Assembly (NCBI RefSeq): GCF_001613505.1
Contig: NZ_BDCM01000001.1
Span: 1-64,000 of the forward strand
Direction: 5' to 3'
Length of the DNA stretch: 64,000 bases
Source: Nocardia mikamii NBRC 108933
GTDB taxonomy: Bacteria; Actinomycetota; Actinomycetes; Mycobacteriales; Mycobacteriaceae
Shown: positions 1-14,959 of the stretch, in pieces
How positions within the stretch are numbered: the first letter of the stretch is position 1
Layout of the letters: every line of letters begins with the position of its first letter
Position numbers and translations under genes: made by a program
The notes under the pieces: generated by a model
Seen by the model: only the letters and a program-made list of their open reading frames with translations
Told to the model about the DNA's origin: nothing
Database searches by the model: none

Positions 1-195
1 CACGCACTCACCATCTCCCAGATTTTCATCTGTTCGATCGGCGAGGCAACTTTTCCAGCTTAGCTCAACCATCGGACCCGAACCAAATCGGGGTCTCGGT
101 CGAACCAGTGTGAGCGTCAGGCGCTCCCCGTACTACCTCGTTGTCCCCTTGCCTCTCGGCCCGGGGTTGGTGTCCGTGTCGCTCTGACCTGGAAT
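1..195 (-). other. Leader region downstream of murA, probably rRNA operon leader
   Basis: No coding sequence is convincing here. Read on the minus strand it follows a strong promoter and leaves the window without a gene. In mycobacteria and relatives the 16S rRNA gene follows murA on the same strand, so this is most simply the transcribed leader of an rrn operon whose 16S gene lies beyond the edge. That last step is inference. Confidence 0.45.
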
Positions 196-224
196 AAGTT
201 ACGTGGCGGTTGATTCTATGTCAA
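196..224 (-). promoter_or_regulatory. Strong sigma-A promoter, probably rrn P1
   Basis: On the minus strand a perfect -35 TTGACA (219-224) is followed after 17 bp by a -10 TAACTT (196-201). It lies about 40 bp beyond the murA stop and points away from it. The position between murA and rrs matches the known rRNA promoter location in mycobacteria. Confidence 0.65.
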
Positions 225-262
225 ATCGCCTGGTCAGGAAGGTCTTTCGGATGTACGGCGGA

Positions 263-1525
263 CTACGCCGGCGTTCCGACCCGTTCCACCTCGGCGCCCA
301 GCGAGCGCAGATTCTCGACGAAGTCGGGGTAGCCGCGGTCGATGTGGAAGACGTCGTGCACCTCGGTGACGCCGTCGGCGACGAGACCCGCGAGCACCAG
401 ACCCGCGCCGGCGCGGATATCGGACGACCACACCGGCGCACTGGACAGCCGCGGGATGCCGCGAACCACGGCGTGGTGGCCGTCGGTGCGGGCGTCGGCG
501 CCCAGGCGGATCATCTCCTCGACGAAGCGGAAGCGCGCCTCGAAGATGTTCTCGGTGATCATGGACGTCCCGTCGGCGATGGTCGCCAGGCCGATCGCCA
601 TCGGCTGCAGATCGGTGGGGAAGCCCGGGAAGGGCAGGGTGGAGAAATTCACCGCAAGCGGCCGCTCCGGTTGTTCCACCCGGAAACCGTTGGGTTCGAA
701 CGTGATTCGCGCGCCCGCCGAACGCAGCTTGTCCAGCACCAGCGAGAGGTGTTTGGGGTTCAGGCCGGTGACGCGGACGTCACCCCTCGTCATCGCGGCG
801 GCGATTCCCCAGGTCGCGGCGACGATCCGGTCGCCGATCACCTGATGGGTGGTGGGCGCGAGTTTGCGCACGCCGGAGATGGTGAGGACCGAGGTGCCGG
901 CGCCGTCGATACGGGCACCCATCCGGGTGAGCATGGTGCACAGGTCGACGATCTCGGGTTCGCGCGCGGCGTTGTCGATCACCGTCTCCCCCTCCGCGAG
1001 GACCGCGGCCATGAGGATGTTCTCGGTCGCACCGACCGAAGGGAAATCCAGCCGGATCCGCGCACCCTGCAGCTCGTCCGCGCGAGCGACCAGGCAGCCG
1101 TGCTCGATTTCGCTGGTCGCGCCGAGCAATCTCAGGCCGGCCTGGTGCATATCGAGCGGACGGGAACCGATCGCGTCGCCGCCGGGCAGGGCGACGACGG
1201 CGCGCTTACACCGCGCCATCAGGGGTCCGAGGACGCAGACCGACGCGCGGAACTGAGTCACCGCCGGGAAGTCGGCGTGATATTTCGGCTCGGCCGGGGT
1301 GGTGATGGCGACCACCGATCCATCGACGGTGACATCGCAGCCCAGACCACGCAGGACCTCCGCCATCAGCGGCACATCCAGGATGTCCGGGCAGTTGGTG
1401 ATCGTCGTCGTGCCTTCGGCCAACAGGGCGGCGGCCATCAACTTGAGAACGCTGTTCTTCGCACCACCCACTGCGACCTCGCCGACCAGCCGACTGCCCC
1501 CGGTCACCAGAAACCGTTCACTCAC
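263..1525 (-). CDS. murA: UDP-N-acetylglucosamine 1-carboxyvinyltransferase
   Basis: MurA transfers enolpyruvate from phosphoenolpyruvate to UDP-GlcNAc, the first committed step of peptidoglycan synthesis in the cytosol. The 420-residue product has the usual length. The substrate-binding GGAKNS segment lies at residues 20-25 (Lys23, Asn24). The catalytic loop reads LPGGDAIG, so the usual catalytic and fosfomycin-binding Cys is Asp117; the same Asp is known from mycobacterial MurA and explains intrinsic fosfomycin resistance. The start is a GTG 10 bp after the adenosyltransferase stop, so the two genes are probably co-transcribed. Confidence 0.96.
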   Translation of the reverse strand: MSERFLVTGGSRLVGEVAVGGAKNSVLKLMAAALLAEGTTTITNCPDILDVPLMAEVLRGLGCDVTVDGSVVAITTPAEPKYHADFPAVTQFRASVCVLGPLMARCKRAVVALPGGDAIGSRPLDMHQAGLRLLGATSEIEHGCLVARADELQGARIRLDFPSVGATENILMAAVLAEGETVIDNAAREPEIVDLCTMLTRMGARIDGAGTSVLTISGVRKLAPTTHQVIGDRIVAATWGIAAAMTRGDVRVTGLNPKHLSLVLDKLRSAGARITFEPNGFRVEQPERPLAVNFSTLPFPGFPTDLQPMAIGLATIADGTSMITENIFEARFRFVEEMIRLGADARTDGHHAVVRGIPRLSSAPVWSSDIRAGAGLVLAGLVADGVTEVHDVFHIDRGYPDFVENLRSLGAEVERVGTPA

Positions 1526-1535
1526 GGGGGCCAGC

Positions 1536-2144
1536 CTAACGGGAGGGCTGGTCGGTCGCGGCCGGTCCGCCGGTCTCCGATCCGCCGGGCCGCCACAGCA
1601 CGTCGCCGTCCGGGTTGGCCACCCGGCCGAGAATGAACAGCAGATCGGAGAGCCGATTGAGGTATTTCGCGGGCAACACGCTGATGTCGTCCGGATGCGC
1701 GTCCACGGCCGCCCACGCCGCGCGTTCCGCCCGGCGCGCCACGGTGCGGGCCGTATGCAGCAACGCGGCCAACGGCGTGCCGCCGGGCAGGATGAACGAA
1801 TTCAACGGAGCAAGCTCGGCATTGAACTCGTCACACCAGCGTTCCAGGCGGTCGATATAGGACTGGGTGATCCGCAGCGGCGGATATTTCGGGTCCGGCA
1901 CGACCGGGGTGGACAGATCGGCGCCGGCGTCGAACAGATCGTTCTGCACCTGGCGCAGCACCTCGGCGATGCGGGCTTGCGGCTCTCCGAGAGCGAGCGC
2001 CACGCCGAGGGCGGCATTGGTCTCGTCGCAGTCGGCGTAGGCGACCAGTCGCGGATCGTTCTTCGGCACCCGGGAGAAGTCGCTCAGGCCCGTGGTGCCG
2101 TCGTCTCCGGTCCGGGTATAGATCTTGGTCAGATGCACACTCAT
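1536..2144 (-). CDS. PduO-type ATP:cob(I)alamin adenosyltransferase
   Basis: This enzyme adenosylates cob(I)alamin to coenzyme B12. The 202-residue product begins with the ATP-binding signature [11 protein letters not shown] (about residues 10-20), has the Arg-rich central helix with RTVARRAER, and ends with [12 protein letters not shown], all diagnostic of the PduO/MMAB family. An AGGTGG ribosome binding site precedes ATG. It sits between a DUF2550 gene and murA, as in mycobacteria (Rv1314c-Rv1315). Its product would serve B12 mutases such as the IcmF encoded at 43.7-46.9 kb. Confidence 0.93.
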   Translation of the reverse strand: MSVHLTKIYTRTGDDGTTGLSDFSRVPKNDPRLVAYADCDETNAALGVALALGEPQARIAEVLRQVQNDLFDAGADLSTPVVPDPKYPPLRITQSYIDRLERWCDEFNAELAPLNSFILPGGTPLAALLHTARTVARRAERAAWAAVDAHPDDISVLPAKYLNRLSDLLFILGRVANPDGDVLWRPGGSETGGPAATDQPSR

Positions 2145-2168
2145 TGCTGGTGACCACCTATTTCTGGG

Positions 2169-2591
2169 TCAACGTCCCGGACGGCGCCGGATGCGTTCGG
2201 AGGGCCGTGATTCGACCCAGGACAGGAATGCCGTCAACGCAGGGCGATCCAGGGCGAGTTCATAGCTGCCGTCACCGTCGGAGACCGCGATCACGACGAT
2301 GTCGTCGGTCATGATGTCGTACTCGTCGCCCACCGGAGAACGCCGATCGACCACTTCGATGCCCAGCCGCCGGATGGTCGAATCCGGTCCCACTTTCAGG
2401 CTGGTGAGTTTGTAGAAGACGAGCCGGGATTCACCGTAGCGAATCAGACCGTGCCGCCACCCTTGACCACCCTGTGCCGGAAGTACCCGCAGAATCGCCG
2501 CGGTTCCACCCCGGCGCAACATGACCAGGCGATACAGCGACACCAGCGCTACGCCGACCAGCAGCAGCACCAGAATGATCAGAAGCACCAT
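2169..2591 (-). CDS. DUF2550 membrane-anchored protein
   Basis: The protein has an N-terminal transmembrane helix (LLIILVLLLVGVALVSLY, about residues 3-20), then a cytosolic domain of about 115 residues with RWRHGLIRYGESRLVFYKL-like sequence typical of the actinobacterial DUF2550 family (Rv1312 position, next to atpC). Function is unknown. I chose ATG 2591 (140 residues); an in-frame TTG at 2603 would add four residues. It heads the short operon leading to the adenosyltransferase and murA. Confidence 0.82.
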   Translation of the reverse strand: MVLLIILVLLLVGVALVSLYRLVMLRRGGTAAILRVLPAQGGQGWRHGLIRYGESRLVFYKLTSLKVGPDSTIRRLGIEVVDRRSPVGDEYDIMTDDIVVIAVSDGDGSYELALDRPALTAFLSWVESRPSERIRRRPGR

Positions 2592-3026
2592 CCCGGTCCG
2601 CAATCCAGGTCCGTCCCTTCGCTTCGCCCCTGTGCCGTCGCCAGCGCCGTGCCATCCCCGAACAAGGCCGCTCCCGCAGCGAGTCTACAAACCAGGGCGC
2701 CGCGGCACACAGCCGGTACATCCGTTCCACAAACGAGGATATCCGCCGATTCGCCGATCCGGAGGAAGGTGATCAGAGGCACACTCGCACAACGGCATTC
2801 GAAGCCCGTCACGGTTGGCTGCACACGAGTTCACGGTGGGTCCCGTATTCGTGCCGGCCTGGGGTCGCGCTCGATCCATGGAAAGGGCGCATCCCGGACG
2901 ATCACCATGGCCAGGGTGTGGCCGGTTCCGATCTCGGCGGTGGACTTCTTGCGCGATTCCTGGCCGTGGTCGTCCGGCACACCGCCCCGCCTCCTCACCG
3001 GATTAGAGCGAACTCCGGCAGAAACG
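2592..3026. other. Intergenic gap, no gene seen
   Basis: About 435 bp between the DUF2550 gene and the atpC terminator. Short frames exist on both strands, but none has a recognisable protein or a ribosome binding site. It probably holds the promoter of the DUF2550-adenosyltransferase-murA operon; I could not pick a clear -35/-10 pair. Confidence 0.5.
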
Positions 3027-3062
3027 CCGTGTGGCGGTCCGGATATCCGGACCGCCACACGG
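3027..3062 (-). terminator. 36-bp perfect palindrome after atpC
   Basis: A perfect inverted repeat with no unpaired bases (CCGTGTGGCGGTCCGGAT and its complement) lies 36 bp past the atpC stop. On the minus strand it is followed by GCGTTTCT, a weak T run. It most simply ends the ATP synthase operon. A protein-binding role is possible because a perfect palindrome leaves no natural hairpin loop. Confidence 0.65.
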
Positions 3063-3097
3063 TTGCGCTATTCGGTTCTCGCCCTGAGGCGTTCGCG

Positions 3098-3472
3098 TCA
3101 GGCGCTCATCGCTTCCACCGCGCGAACTCGCGCGGTCGCCGCATTCTGTTCCTGCTCCGAGGCATTCGGATCGGCCAGTACCGCGCGGGCCGCGTCGATA
3201 TCGATATCGCCCGCGAATTCCGCCGACTCGGCGAGAATCCGGACCGCCTCACCCGTGCACGAGAAGAAGCCGCCGTGCACGGCCGCGACGATGCGCTCGC
3301 CCTCGGTGCTGTCGATGGTCACGATCCCGCCCTCGACCAGCTGGCCGAGTACGGGCTCGTGGCCGTGCAGAATACCGATCTGACCTTCCGTGGTCTGGGC
3401 GCTGACGAAACTCGCCGTCCCCGACCACAGCCGCCGCTCGATGGCGACCAGATCAACTGACATATCCGCCAT
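3098..3472 (-). CDS. atpC: F1F0 ATP synthase epsilon subunit
   Basis: The epsilon subunit is part of the F1 central stalk and couples rotation to catalysis. The 124-residue product is an N-terminal beta-sandwich ([31 protein letters not shown]) with a short helical C-terminus typical of actinobacterial epsilon. It lies 6 bp after the atpD stop, the last gene of the atp operon, and is followed by a strong palindrome that probably ends transcription. Confidence 0.95.
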   Translation of the reverse strand: MADMSVDLVAIERRLWSGTASFVSAQTTEGQIGILHGHEPVLGQLVEGGIVTIDSTEGERIVAAVHGGFFSCTGEAVRILAESAEFAGDIDIDAARAVLADPNASEQEQNAATARVRAVEAMSA

Positions 3473-3478
3473 GGTGGA

Positions 3479-5925
<2,447 letters not shown>

Positions 5926-5979
5926 CAGCGGTTCACACTCCCTTCGCGTATCGAATTCGTAGGCATCGTCGGACCCGGC

Positions 5980-7620
<1,641 letters not shown>

Positions 7621-7683
7621 GGTTCTTCCTGCTCTCGCTGTGGTCTGGAATGTCGGGGTGGGTTGCCGGGCTCGATGGCTCGG

Positions 7684-8493
7684 CTAGGCCAGGGCCTGGC
7701 GCAGGCGCTGCAGTCGGCCGACGGCGCTGCCGTCGATCACGTCGTCACCGATACGCACGACGACGCCGGCCAGCAATGCCGGATCGACCTGCACGTGAAT
7801 GGTGACCGGCTTGTCGTAGATTCGCTGCAGCGATGCGGCGAGATGCTCCCGCTGCTGCTGCGTCAGGGCCGTCGCCGAACGAACGTGCGCGACGATCTGC
7901 TTGCGCAACGACGCCGCCAGATCGGACAACTGGTCGAAGGCGACGCCGACATCACCGCGCGACCGGCCGACCGCCTGCTCGGCCAGCTGCATGGTGACGT
8001 CCTCGACCTTCCCGGTGAGCAGCCGCGCCAGCAGATCGCGCTTGGCGGCCGCCGGCTTACCGCGATCGGTGAGCGCCTGCTCCAGATCCGGGTTGTCTTC
8101 GACGGTGCGGCCCAGCCGGAACAACTCGTCCTCGACGGCGTCGATACGTCCGCGGTCGGCCGCGGCGCGCAACAGCGCCTCCTGCCCGAGCAGCACCAGG
8201 GTGTCGACCAGATCTCGGGTACGAGACCAGTCCTGGGCGACGGCAGTGGTCAGCACGGCCTGAGTGGCCGCGCTGATCTTGCCGCCGAAAACGCGTTCGG
8301 CCAGTTCGGCACGCACCGAACTCGACACCGACTTATCCGCGAGCGCCACACGCAGCGAACGCTGGTCGTCGAGCACGGCGACTACGGCGAACAGTTCGGA
8401 GCCCGTCGTGGCGGCGACGGAGTCACTCCCGGTGAGTGCGGCCGAAAGAGCTTCCCTCGCACGGGAACTCGCCTCGCGGCTCGCTGCGTACAT
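7684..8493 (-). CDS. atpH: F1F0 ATP synthase delta subunit, not fused to b
   Basis: The delta subunit joins the peripheral stalk to the top of F1. I chose ATG 8493 (269 residues, [16 protein letters not shown]), which matches the usual actinobacterial N-terminus, over a longer frame starting at 8565. The protein is all helical, then ends with the conserved [20 protein letters not shown] segment and a LQRLRQAL tail. In mycobacteria this gene is fused to a second b subunit; here it is a plain delta subunit with separate atpF. Confidence 0.93.
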   Translation of the reverse strand: MYAASREASSRAREALSAALTGSDSVAATTGSELFAVVAVLDDQRSLRVALADKSVSSSVRAELAERVFGGKISAATQAVLTTAVAQDWSRTRDLVDTLVLLGQEALLRAAADRGRIDAVEDELFRLGRTVEDNPDLEQALTDRGKPAAAKRDLLARLLTGKVEDVTMQLAEQAVGRSRGDVGVAFDQLSDLAASLRKQIVAHVRSATALTQQQREHLAASLQRIYDKPVTIHVQVDPALLAGVVVRIGDDVIDGSAVGRLQRLRQALA

Positions 8494-8582
8494 GATTCCC
8501 ACTTTCACTGTGTTGAATTCCGGGGCCCGGAGTGGTCGGGCGCCGGTGACTTGCGTCACCGACAAGACCTCTCAGGCGCAGG

Positions 8583-9137
8583 TTACCTTCCGACCCCGAT
8601 GCCGGCCTTCTGATCCAGCTCGGTGAGGAACCGATCGATGGACGCCGCCTGCTTGGCTTCGTCCGCCACGGACTGCCCGATGATCTTCTCCGCCAGGTCG
8701 ACCGCGGTGCGGCCGAGCTCGGACCGGAGCTCGGTCACGATCTGCTGACGCTGGGCGTCGAGCTGGGCGTGACCGGCGGAGACGATGCGATCGGCTTCGG
8801 CCTGAGCCTCCGAGCGCAGCTGCGCGAGGATCTGCTGGCCCTGGGTACGCGCTTCCTCACGGATGCGCGCCGCCTCGAGCCGGGCCTCGGCCAGCTGCTG
8901 CTGGTACTGCTGCAGCGTTTCCTGCGCCTCGGCCTGCGCGGCCTCGGCCTTGGCCATGCCGCCTTCGATCTTCTCCGAGCGCTCGTCGAGCACCTTCGTC
9001 AATCGAGGAACCACGTACTTGTAGAACAGGATCCCGATGACGACAACGCACACCACCGACCAGACGATGTCGTATGGCTCCGGAATCAGAGGGTTCTTGT
9101 CCTCTGCATTCTCGGCGAGCAAGTACATGCTGTTCAT
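8583..9137 (-). CDS. atpF: F1F0 ATP synthase b subunit
   Basis: The b subunit is the peripheral stalk. One membrane helix (about residues 22-46, [20 protein letters not shown]) is followed by a long Ala/Glu/Gln-rich coiled coil to about residue 165, typical of b. The length of 184 is normal. The start could be the first ATG or the one three codons later. It lies 5 bp after atpE. Confidence 0.95.
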   Translation of the reverse strand: MNSMYLLAENAEDKNPLIPEPYDIVWSVVCVVVIGILFYKYVVPRLTKVLDERSEKIEGGMAKAEAAQAEAQETLQQYQQQLAEARLEAARIREEARTQGQQILAQLRSEAQAEADRIVSAGHAQLDAQRQQIVTELRSELGRTAVDLAEKIIGQSVADEAKQAASIDRFLTELDQKAGIGVGR

Positions 9138-9142
9138 CGGAA

Positions 9143-10238
<1,096 letters not shown>

Positions 10239-10253
10239 AGTGGTGACGCTCAG

Positions 10254-10555
10254 CGTTCTCTCCCGTGTTCGGGCCGCGAGACATGTTCCATCTCGCGGTT
10301 CGATCGGACATTGACGATCAGGTGGTCGACTCAGGTCGGCTCGAAGTTCGTCAGCAGCTGCGCGGGAAACCCGCCGTGGCGTCTGTACGTCGGCGACATC
10401 GTCGACGGTGCAGGGCCGGGACTTCTCACCGAAGGACCGGCACGGCAGTAAGCATAACCTCTCGCACCGGCGACGATGCGGTCGGCCCCGTTGGTTCGGA
10501 TGCTTACGGTAAAGAGTTTACCAAGCTATCTACGACAACGTGTAGGGGGTCTTGC
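10254..10555. other. Gap between atpI and atpB
   Basis: About 300 bp without a gene. It holds a small inverted repeat GGTAAA-GAG-TTTACC at 10508-10522 and probably the main promoter of the atpBEFHAGDC operon on the minus strand. A TATGCT -10-like hexamer occurs at 10451-10456 on that strand but lacks a good -35, so I do not call a promoter. Confidence 0.4.
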
Positions 10556-11008
10556 TCACGCGTTCGAACGATCTTGGTCGGCGGACCCCGCCGGCGGGTC
10601 GATCACCGGAACACGTTGGCGCAGAAGCCCGTACGTCTCGGCTCCGAGAACAATCAGCAACGCCCCCACGACGGTCAGGAAGAGAGTGCCGGGGCTGTAG
10701 AAATCGAACTGGTGCAAGATCGCGACCACGATCATCACGACCAGAATTTTGCCGATCCAGCTCGCCAGCATCACCATGCCCTGGATGCCGGAATCCAATT
10801 TCGCGCTGAACAGCACGAGAGCGGCCGTGGTGAGAATGAAGAAACCACCGATCGCGGATCCGATGAGCGCGCCCCAGAAACCGGCCCAGCCCGCGACGAT
10901 CGAGCCGGCGACGACCGAAACCACCACCAGCACGCACAATCCGGCGATGCCGTAACGCAGCGCTGCTCGTAGTGGCGCGTCGGGGTGCAATTCGGGTGCC
11001 GTGCTCAC
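10556..11008 (-). CDS. atpI: ATP synthase-associated membrane protein (AtpI-like)
   Basis: The 150-residue protein has four membrane helices (starting LRYGIAGLCVLVVVSVVAGS) and the AtpI position directly before atpB. AtpI-type proteins help assemble the c ring. I chose GTG 11008 so that the gene starts 22 bp after the wecA stop; the longer frame from GTG 11065 would overlap wecA and adds a tail without family character. The family is poorly conserved, so the assignment rests partly on position. Confidence 0.8.
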   Translation of the reverse strand: MSTAPELHPDAPLRAALRYGIAGLCVLVVVSVVAGSIVAGWAGFWGALIGSAIGGFFILTTAALVLFSAKLDSGIQGMVMLASWIGKILVVMIVVAILHQFDFYSPGTLFLTVVGALLIVLGAETYGLLRQRVPVIDPPAGSADQDRSNA

Positions 11009-11030
11009 GTCGAGCCACTTTACCCGTTCC

Positions 11031-12182
11031 TTACTTGCGGCGACCGCGGAGCCCGACCACTTCACGCAGCGATGGGACGGCCGTCACAACCAGCGCGAAA
11101 ACCAAACCGGCCGCGAACAGCAGAACCACCACGCGGCGGTCCATCAAAGAGGTTCCCACGGCCGCGAATGCGAGCACGCCGACCCACAGATAGATCAACA
11201 ACACCACGCGCCGATGCGAATGGCCGATCTGCAACAGACGGTGATGCAAATGCATTTTGTCGGGAGTGGAGAAACTCACACCCGCGCGCACGCGGCGCAC
11301 GATTGCCAGCACCAGATCCAATACCGGAATGAACATCACCGCTCCCACCAGCAACAGCGGTGACAGCAGGCCCACGATGTCGCGCGGCCCGTATCCGGTG
11401 AGCGGAATTCGGCCGGATGCGCCGGTGGAAACCGCGGCGAGCATCAGACCGATCAACATCGATCCGGAATCGCCCATGAATATTCGGGCCGGGTGGAAAT
11501 TATGTGGCAGAAATCCCAGACATCCACCCGCCAGCGCGGCGGCCAGCAGGGCGGGTGGGTAGCCGTCGGTCGCGCCGCCCTGCTGATAGAGCAAACCCAC
11601 GGTGAACACGAAGACGGCGGCGGCCGCGATCAGCCCCAGCCCCGCCGCGAGCCCGTCGAGACCGTCCACGAAGTTCATCGCGTTGATCATGGTGACGGTG
11701 ATGGCCACCGTGACCACCCAGCCCTGCAGCTGGTCGAGCACGACCGTGGTGTTGCTGAACGGGTTGTAGATGGCCACCCAGCTCAGGCCCATCACGGCCA
11801 TCGCCCCGGCGGCCGAGATCTGGCCCACGAACTTCGTCAGCGCGTCCAGTCCCCAGCGGTCGTCGACGATGCCGACCAGGACGATCAGCGTGCCCGCGAC
11901 CAGCACGGCCGGAATATCGCGCGGATAGTCGAAACCGCGGCGCAGCGCCGGCAGCTGATGGGCGAACAACACCGCGGCCAGCACGCCCAGATAGATGCCG
12001 ACGCCGCCCATGCGCGGAATCGGCTCGAGATGCACATCACGATCGCGTGGCACCGCGATGGCGCCGAAACCGATGGCCAGCACCCGAATTCCGCCGGTGG
12101 ACAACATCGTCACCACCGCGGACACGAGCAGCACCAGAAGCAGCTCGCGCAGCGGGACGACCGCACCCTGACTGAAAACCAT
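11031..12182 (-). CDS. wecA: Undecaprenyl-phosphate GlcNAc-1-phosphate transferase
   Basis: This polytopic membrane enzyme loads a sugar-1-phosphate onto decaprenyl or undecaprenyl phosphate. In mycobacteria the orthologous Rfe/WecA (Rv1302) starts the arabinogalactan linker. About eleven membrane helices alternate with the family motifs: the VDDRWG aspartates (Asp107, Asp108), NFVDGLDGLAAG (about 170-181), FMGDSGSM and the HLHHRLLQIGHSHRR histidine box. The 383-residue length is normal. It lies 11 bp after sua5. Confidence 0.93.
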   Translation of the reverse strand: MVFSQGAVVPLRELLLVLLVSAVVTMLSTGGIRVLAIGFGAIAVPRDRDVHLEPIPRMGGVGIYLGVLAAVLFAHQLPALRRGFDYPRDIPAVLVAGTLIVLVGIVDDRWGLDALTKFVGQISAAGAMAVMGLSWVAIYNPFSNTTVVLDQLQGWVVTVAITVTMINAMNFVDGLDGLAAGLGLIAAAAVFVFTVGLLYQQGGATDGYPPALLAAALAGGCLGFLPHNFHPARIFMGDSGSMLIGLMLAAVSTGASGRIPLTGYGPRDIVGLLSPLLLVGAVMFIPVLDLVLAIVRRVRAGVSFSTPDKMHLHHRLLQIGHSHRRVVLLIYLWVGVLAFAAVGTSLMDRRVVVLLFAAGLVFALVVTAVPSLREVVGLRGRRK

Positions 12183-12193
12183 CTACCGGGCCG

Positions 12194-12859
12194 TCAGCGG
12201 GTGGTCTCGGGCGACAGTTCGTCCGGCGCCATACCCAGCACCTCGGCAACCTGCGCGACGGTCACCGCGCCGGCCCGTAGCACCCGCGGACGGTCGCCGG
12301 TCAGGTCCACGATCGTGGAGGGCACACCGTGTTCGGCCGGACCGCCGTCCAGATACACGCCGACCTGGTTGCCCAGCTGGTGTCGCGCCTCGGTGACCGT
12401 CGTGGCGGGCGGCTGCCCGGAGACGTTCGCACTCGACACGGCCATCGGACCGACCTCGCGCAGCAGTTCCAGCGCGATCGGGTGCAGCGGCATACGCAGC
12501 ATCACCGTGCCGCGGGCGTCGCCGAGATCCCAGGCCAGCGAGGGCGCCTGCTGCACGACCAGGCTCAGCCCGCCCGGCCAGAAGGCGCGGATCAGATCGC
12601 GCGCCTGCGGCTGCACGGAGAAGACGAGACCGTCGATGGTGTTCCACGAACCGACCAGCACCGGCACGGGCATGTCGCGCCCACGCCGCTTGGCCGCCAG
12701 CAGGCCGGCCACGGCCGTCGAATCGAACGCGTCCGCGGCGATTCCGTAGACCGTATCGGTGGGGATGACGGCCAGCCGTCCGGATTTCAAGGTGGTCCGC
12801 GCGGCGGTCAATCCGGCGGCACGAGAATCGGGATCGGAGCAGTCGTAGACGGTACTCAC
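12194..12859 (-). CDS. tsaC: L-threonylcarbamoyladenylate synthase
   Basis: This YrdC/Sua5-family enzyme makes threonylcarbamoyl-AMP from threonine, bicarbonate and ATP for the t6A modification of tRNAs that read ANN codons. The YrdC fold is seen in IPTDTVYGIAADAF (about residues 34-47), KRRGRDMPVPVLVG and SSANVSGQPPATT. At 221 residues it is the short bacterial form without a separate Sua5 domain. It lies between prmC and wecA as in mycobacteria (Rv1301). Confidence 0.93.
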   Translation of the reverse strand: MSTVYDCSDPDSRAAGLTAARTTLKSGRLAVIPTDTVYGIAADAFDSTAVAGLLAAKRRGRDMPVPVLVGSWNTIDGLVFSVQPQARDLIRAFWPGGLSLVVQQAPSLAWDLGDARGTVMLRMPLHPIALELLREVGPMAVSSANVSGQPPATTVTEARHQLGNQVGVYLDGGPAEHGVPSTIVDLTGDRPRVLRAGAVTVAQVAEVLGMAPDELSPETTR

Positions 12860-12931
12860 GGCGGTGAGTCTATTGAATGTGTCTCACGGCACGTTGCCCG
12901 GCTTCGCGCAAATTCTCGGCAATCGCGAGGG

Positions 12932-13834
12932 TCAGCGCGCGCGGCGGGCGGCGACGAAGCGCGGCCGGCCGGCCAGATCCGGGTGTTCGACGATGTCGAA
13001 GAACCGGCCGTCTCCGGCGAACAGCGCCGCGACCTGCGCACCGTGCGAATCGTCGTGTTCGACGGCGGCCACGCCCTCGGGGCGCAGCAGCCGCGCGATG
13101 GTGGCGATCATGGGGGCTATCACCTCGAGTCCGTCGGGTCCGCCGAACAGAGCGAGATGCGGATCGTGTTCGGCCACTTCGGGATCCAGCCGAGCGCCCG
13201 ACGGGATGTAAGGCGGATTCGCGACGACGACGTCGACGCGGCCGTTCAGCTCGTCCAGTACTCGCGCGTCGGTGACATCGCCGGCATGCAGAACGATCGG
13301 CGTATCTCCTTGCGCGGCTTGCCGTTCGGCGTTGCGCTGCGCCCATTGCCTTGCGGTGGGATCGATTTCGACCGCGTGCACCTCGGCGTCGGGACGGGCG
13401 TTGGCGATCGCCAGGGCCAAGGCACCCGATCCGGTGCACAGGTCGACCACGATCGGGGGATGCTCGTGACCGGCCGCCTCGAGCCGGGCCAGCGCCCACG
13501 CGAAGATCAGCTCGGTCTCCGGCCGCGGGACGAACACGCCCGGTCCCACCTCGAGGTCCACCTCACCCATCGAGGCGGCGCCGGTCAGATGCTGGAGCGG
13601 CACCCGCTCGGCCCGGCGCACCACCAGCTTGTGGAACCGTTCGAGTTGTTCCGGGGTGACCATCGGAATCAGGGCCAGCCGCGAGCGCTCGACCTCGAGG
13701 ACGAAGGCGGCCAGAAATTCCGCGTCGATCCGCGGGCTGTGCACCCCCGCCGCCCCGAGCGTGTGCGCGGCGTCGATGATCGCGGGACGTAGCGGCACTC
13801 GGTGCTGCCCCGCCTCGCCGGGGGCCGGCATCAT
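12932..13834 (-). CDS. prmC: Release factor glutamine methyltransferase
   Basis: PrmC methylates the glutamine of the GGQ motif in release factors RF1 and RF2. The SAM-binding motif DLCTGSG is at residues 131-137 and the catalytic NPPY at 206-209. An N-terminal helical substrate domain precedes them. The start ATG overlaps the prfA stop, so the enzyme is translationally coupled to its substrate gene. Confidence 0.95.
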   Translation of the reverse strand: MMPAPGEAGQHRVPLRPAIIDAAHTLGAAGVHSPRIDAEFLAAFVLEVERSRLALIPMVTPEQLERFHKLVVRRAERVPLQHLTGAASMGEVDLEVGPGVFVPRPETELIFAWALARLEAAGHEHPPIVVDLCTGSGALALAIANARPDAEVHAVEIDPTARQWAQRNAERQAAQGDTPIVLHAGDVTDARVLDELNGRVDVVVANPPYIPSGARLDPEVAEHDPHLALFGGPDGLEVIAPMIATIARLLRPEGVAAVEHDDSHGAQVAALFAGDGRFFDIVEHPDLAGRPRFVAARRAR

Positions 13835-14913
13835 TCCGCCGCAAGCCGGGCGGCGCGGTCGGCTTCGCCGAGGGCGTCCAGCAGCGCGTCCAGTTCGCCG
13901 TCCAGCACCGAGTCGAGATTGTGGGCCTTGAAGCCGATGCGGTGGTCGGTGATGCGGTTCTCGGGGAAGTTGTAAGTGCGGATGCGCTCGGAGCGGTCGA
14001 CCGTGCGGATCTGGGAGGCACGTCCCGCGGCGGCGTCGGCCTCGGCCTGTTCCTCGGCCAGGCTCTGCAACCGCGCCGAGAGCACCTGCATCGCGCGGAT
14101 CTTGTTCTGCAGCTGCGAACGCTCGTTCTGGCAGGTCACGACGATGCCGGTCGGCAAATGCGTGATCCGGACCGCGGAGTCGGTGGTGTTGACGCCCTGG
14201 CCGCCCTTACCGGAGGAGCGGTAGACGTCGATGCGCAGATCCGACTCGTCGATCTGGACCTGTTCGACCTCGTCGGGTTCGGGGTAGATCAGCACGCCGG
14301 CCGCGGAGGTGTGGATGCGGCCCTGCGATTCGGTGACCGGCACGCGCTGCACGCGATGGACCCCGCCCTCGAACTTCAGCCGGGACCAGACGCCGTCGCG
14401 GCTGGGCTCGCGGCTCTTGATCGAGAGCGTCGCCTCCTTGTATCCGCCCAGGTCGGACACGTTGGCATCGAGGACCTCCACCTTCCAGCCGTGCCGTTCG
14501 GCGTAGCGGATGTACATGCGGGCCAGATCGGAGGCGAACAGAGCCGACTCCTCGCCGCCCTCCCCCGACTTCACCTCGAGCACGACATCGTCGGCATCGT
14601 GCGGATCGCGCGGGGCGAGCAGATCGGTGAGCGTCTTCTCCAGTTCCTCGACCTGCTGTTCGAGGCCGGGCACCTCGGCGGCGAAAGACGAATCGTCGGC
14701 GGCCAGCTCCCGGGCGGCGGTCAGATCGTCGCGTGCCGCGGTGAGCTTGGTGTAGGTCGACATGATCGGCGCCAATTCGGCGAACCGCTTACCGACGCGA
14801 CGGGCCTCACCGGGATTGTTGTGCAACGCCGGATCCGACAGCTGGGTTTCCAGGCCGGCGTGCTCGGCGAGAATGTCGTCGATGGCGGATGGGGCCGTGA
14901 TCTTGTCGGCCAT
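13831..14913 (-). CDS. prfA: Peptide chain release factor 1
   Basis: RF1 ends translation at UAA and UAG. The stop-codon-reading tripeptide is PVT (residues 192-194) within [12 protein letters not shown], and the peptidyl hydrolysis motif GGQ is at 237-239. The 360-residue length is typical. It lies 90 bp after rpmE, beyond a terminator-like hairpin, and is coupled to prmC. Confidence 0.97.
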   Translation of the reverse strand: MADKITAPSAIDDILAEHAGLETQLSDPALHNNPGEARRVGKRFAELAPIMSTYTKLTAARDDLTAARELAADDSSFAAEVPGLEQQVEELEKTLTDLLAPRDPHDADDVVLEVKSGEGGEESALFASDLARMYIRYAERHGWKVEVLDANVSDLGGYKEATLSIKSREPSRDGVWSRLKFEGGVHRVQRVPVTESQGRIHTSAAGVLIYPEPDEVEQVQIDESDLRIDVYRSSGKGGQGVNTTDSAVRITHLPTGIVVTCQNERSQLQNKIRAMQVLSARLQSLAEEQAEADAAAGRASQIRTVDRSERIRTYNFPENRITDHRIGFKAHNLDSVLDGELDALLDALGEADRAARLAAE

Positions 14914-14959
14914 GGCGGTCTTGCCTCCTGCTGGGAGCTTTCGGTCACCTATAAACGCA

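Noticed and set aside
203..1636. 477-residue plus-strand frame over murA
   Set aside because: Antisense shadow of murA with low-complexity His/Arg/Asp composition.
10501..10530. GGTAAA-GAG-TTTACC as a terminator of atpI
   Set aside because: The stem is only 6 bp with a 3-base loop and has no T tract. I mention it only as a feature of the gap.
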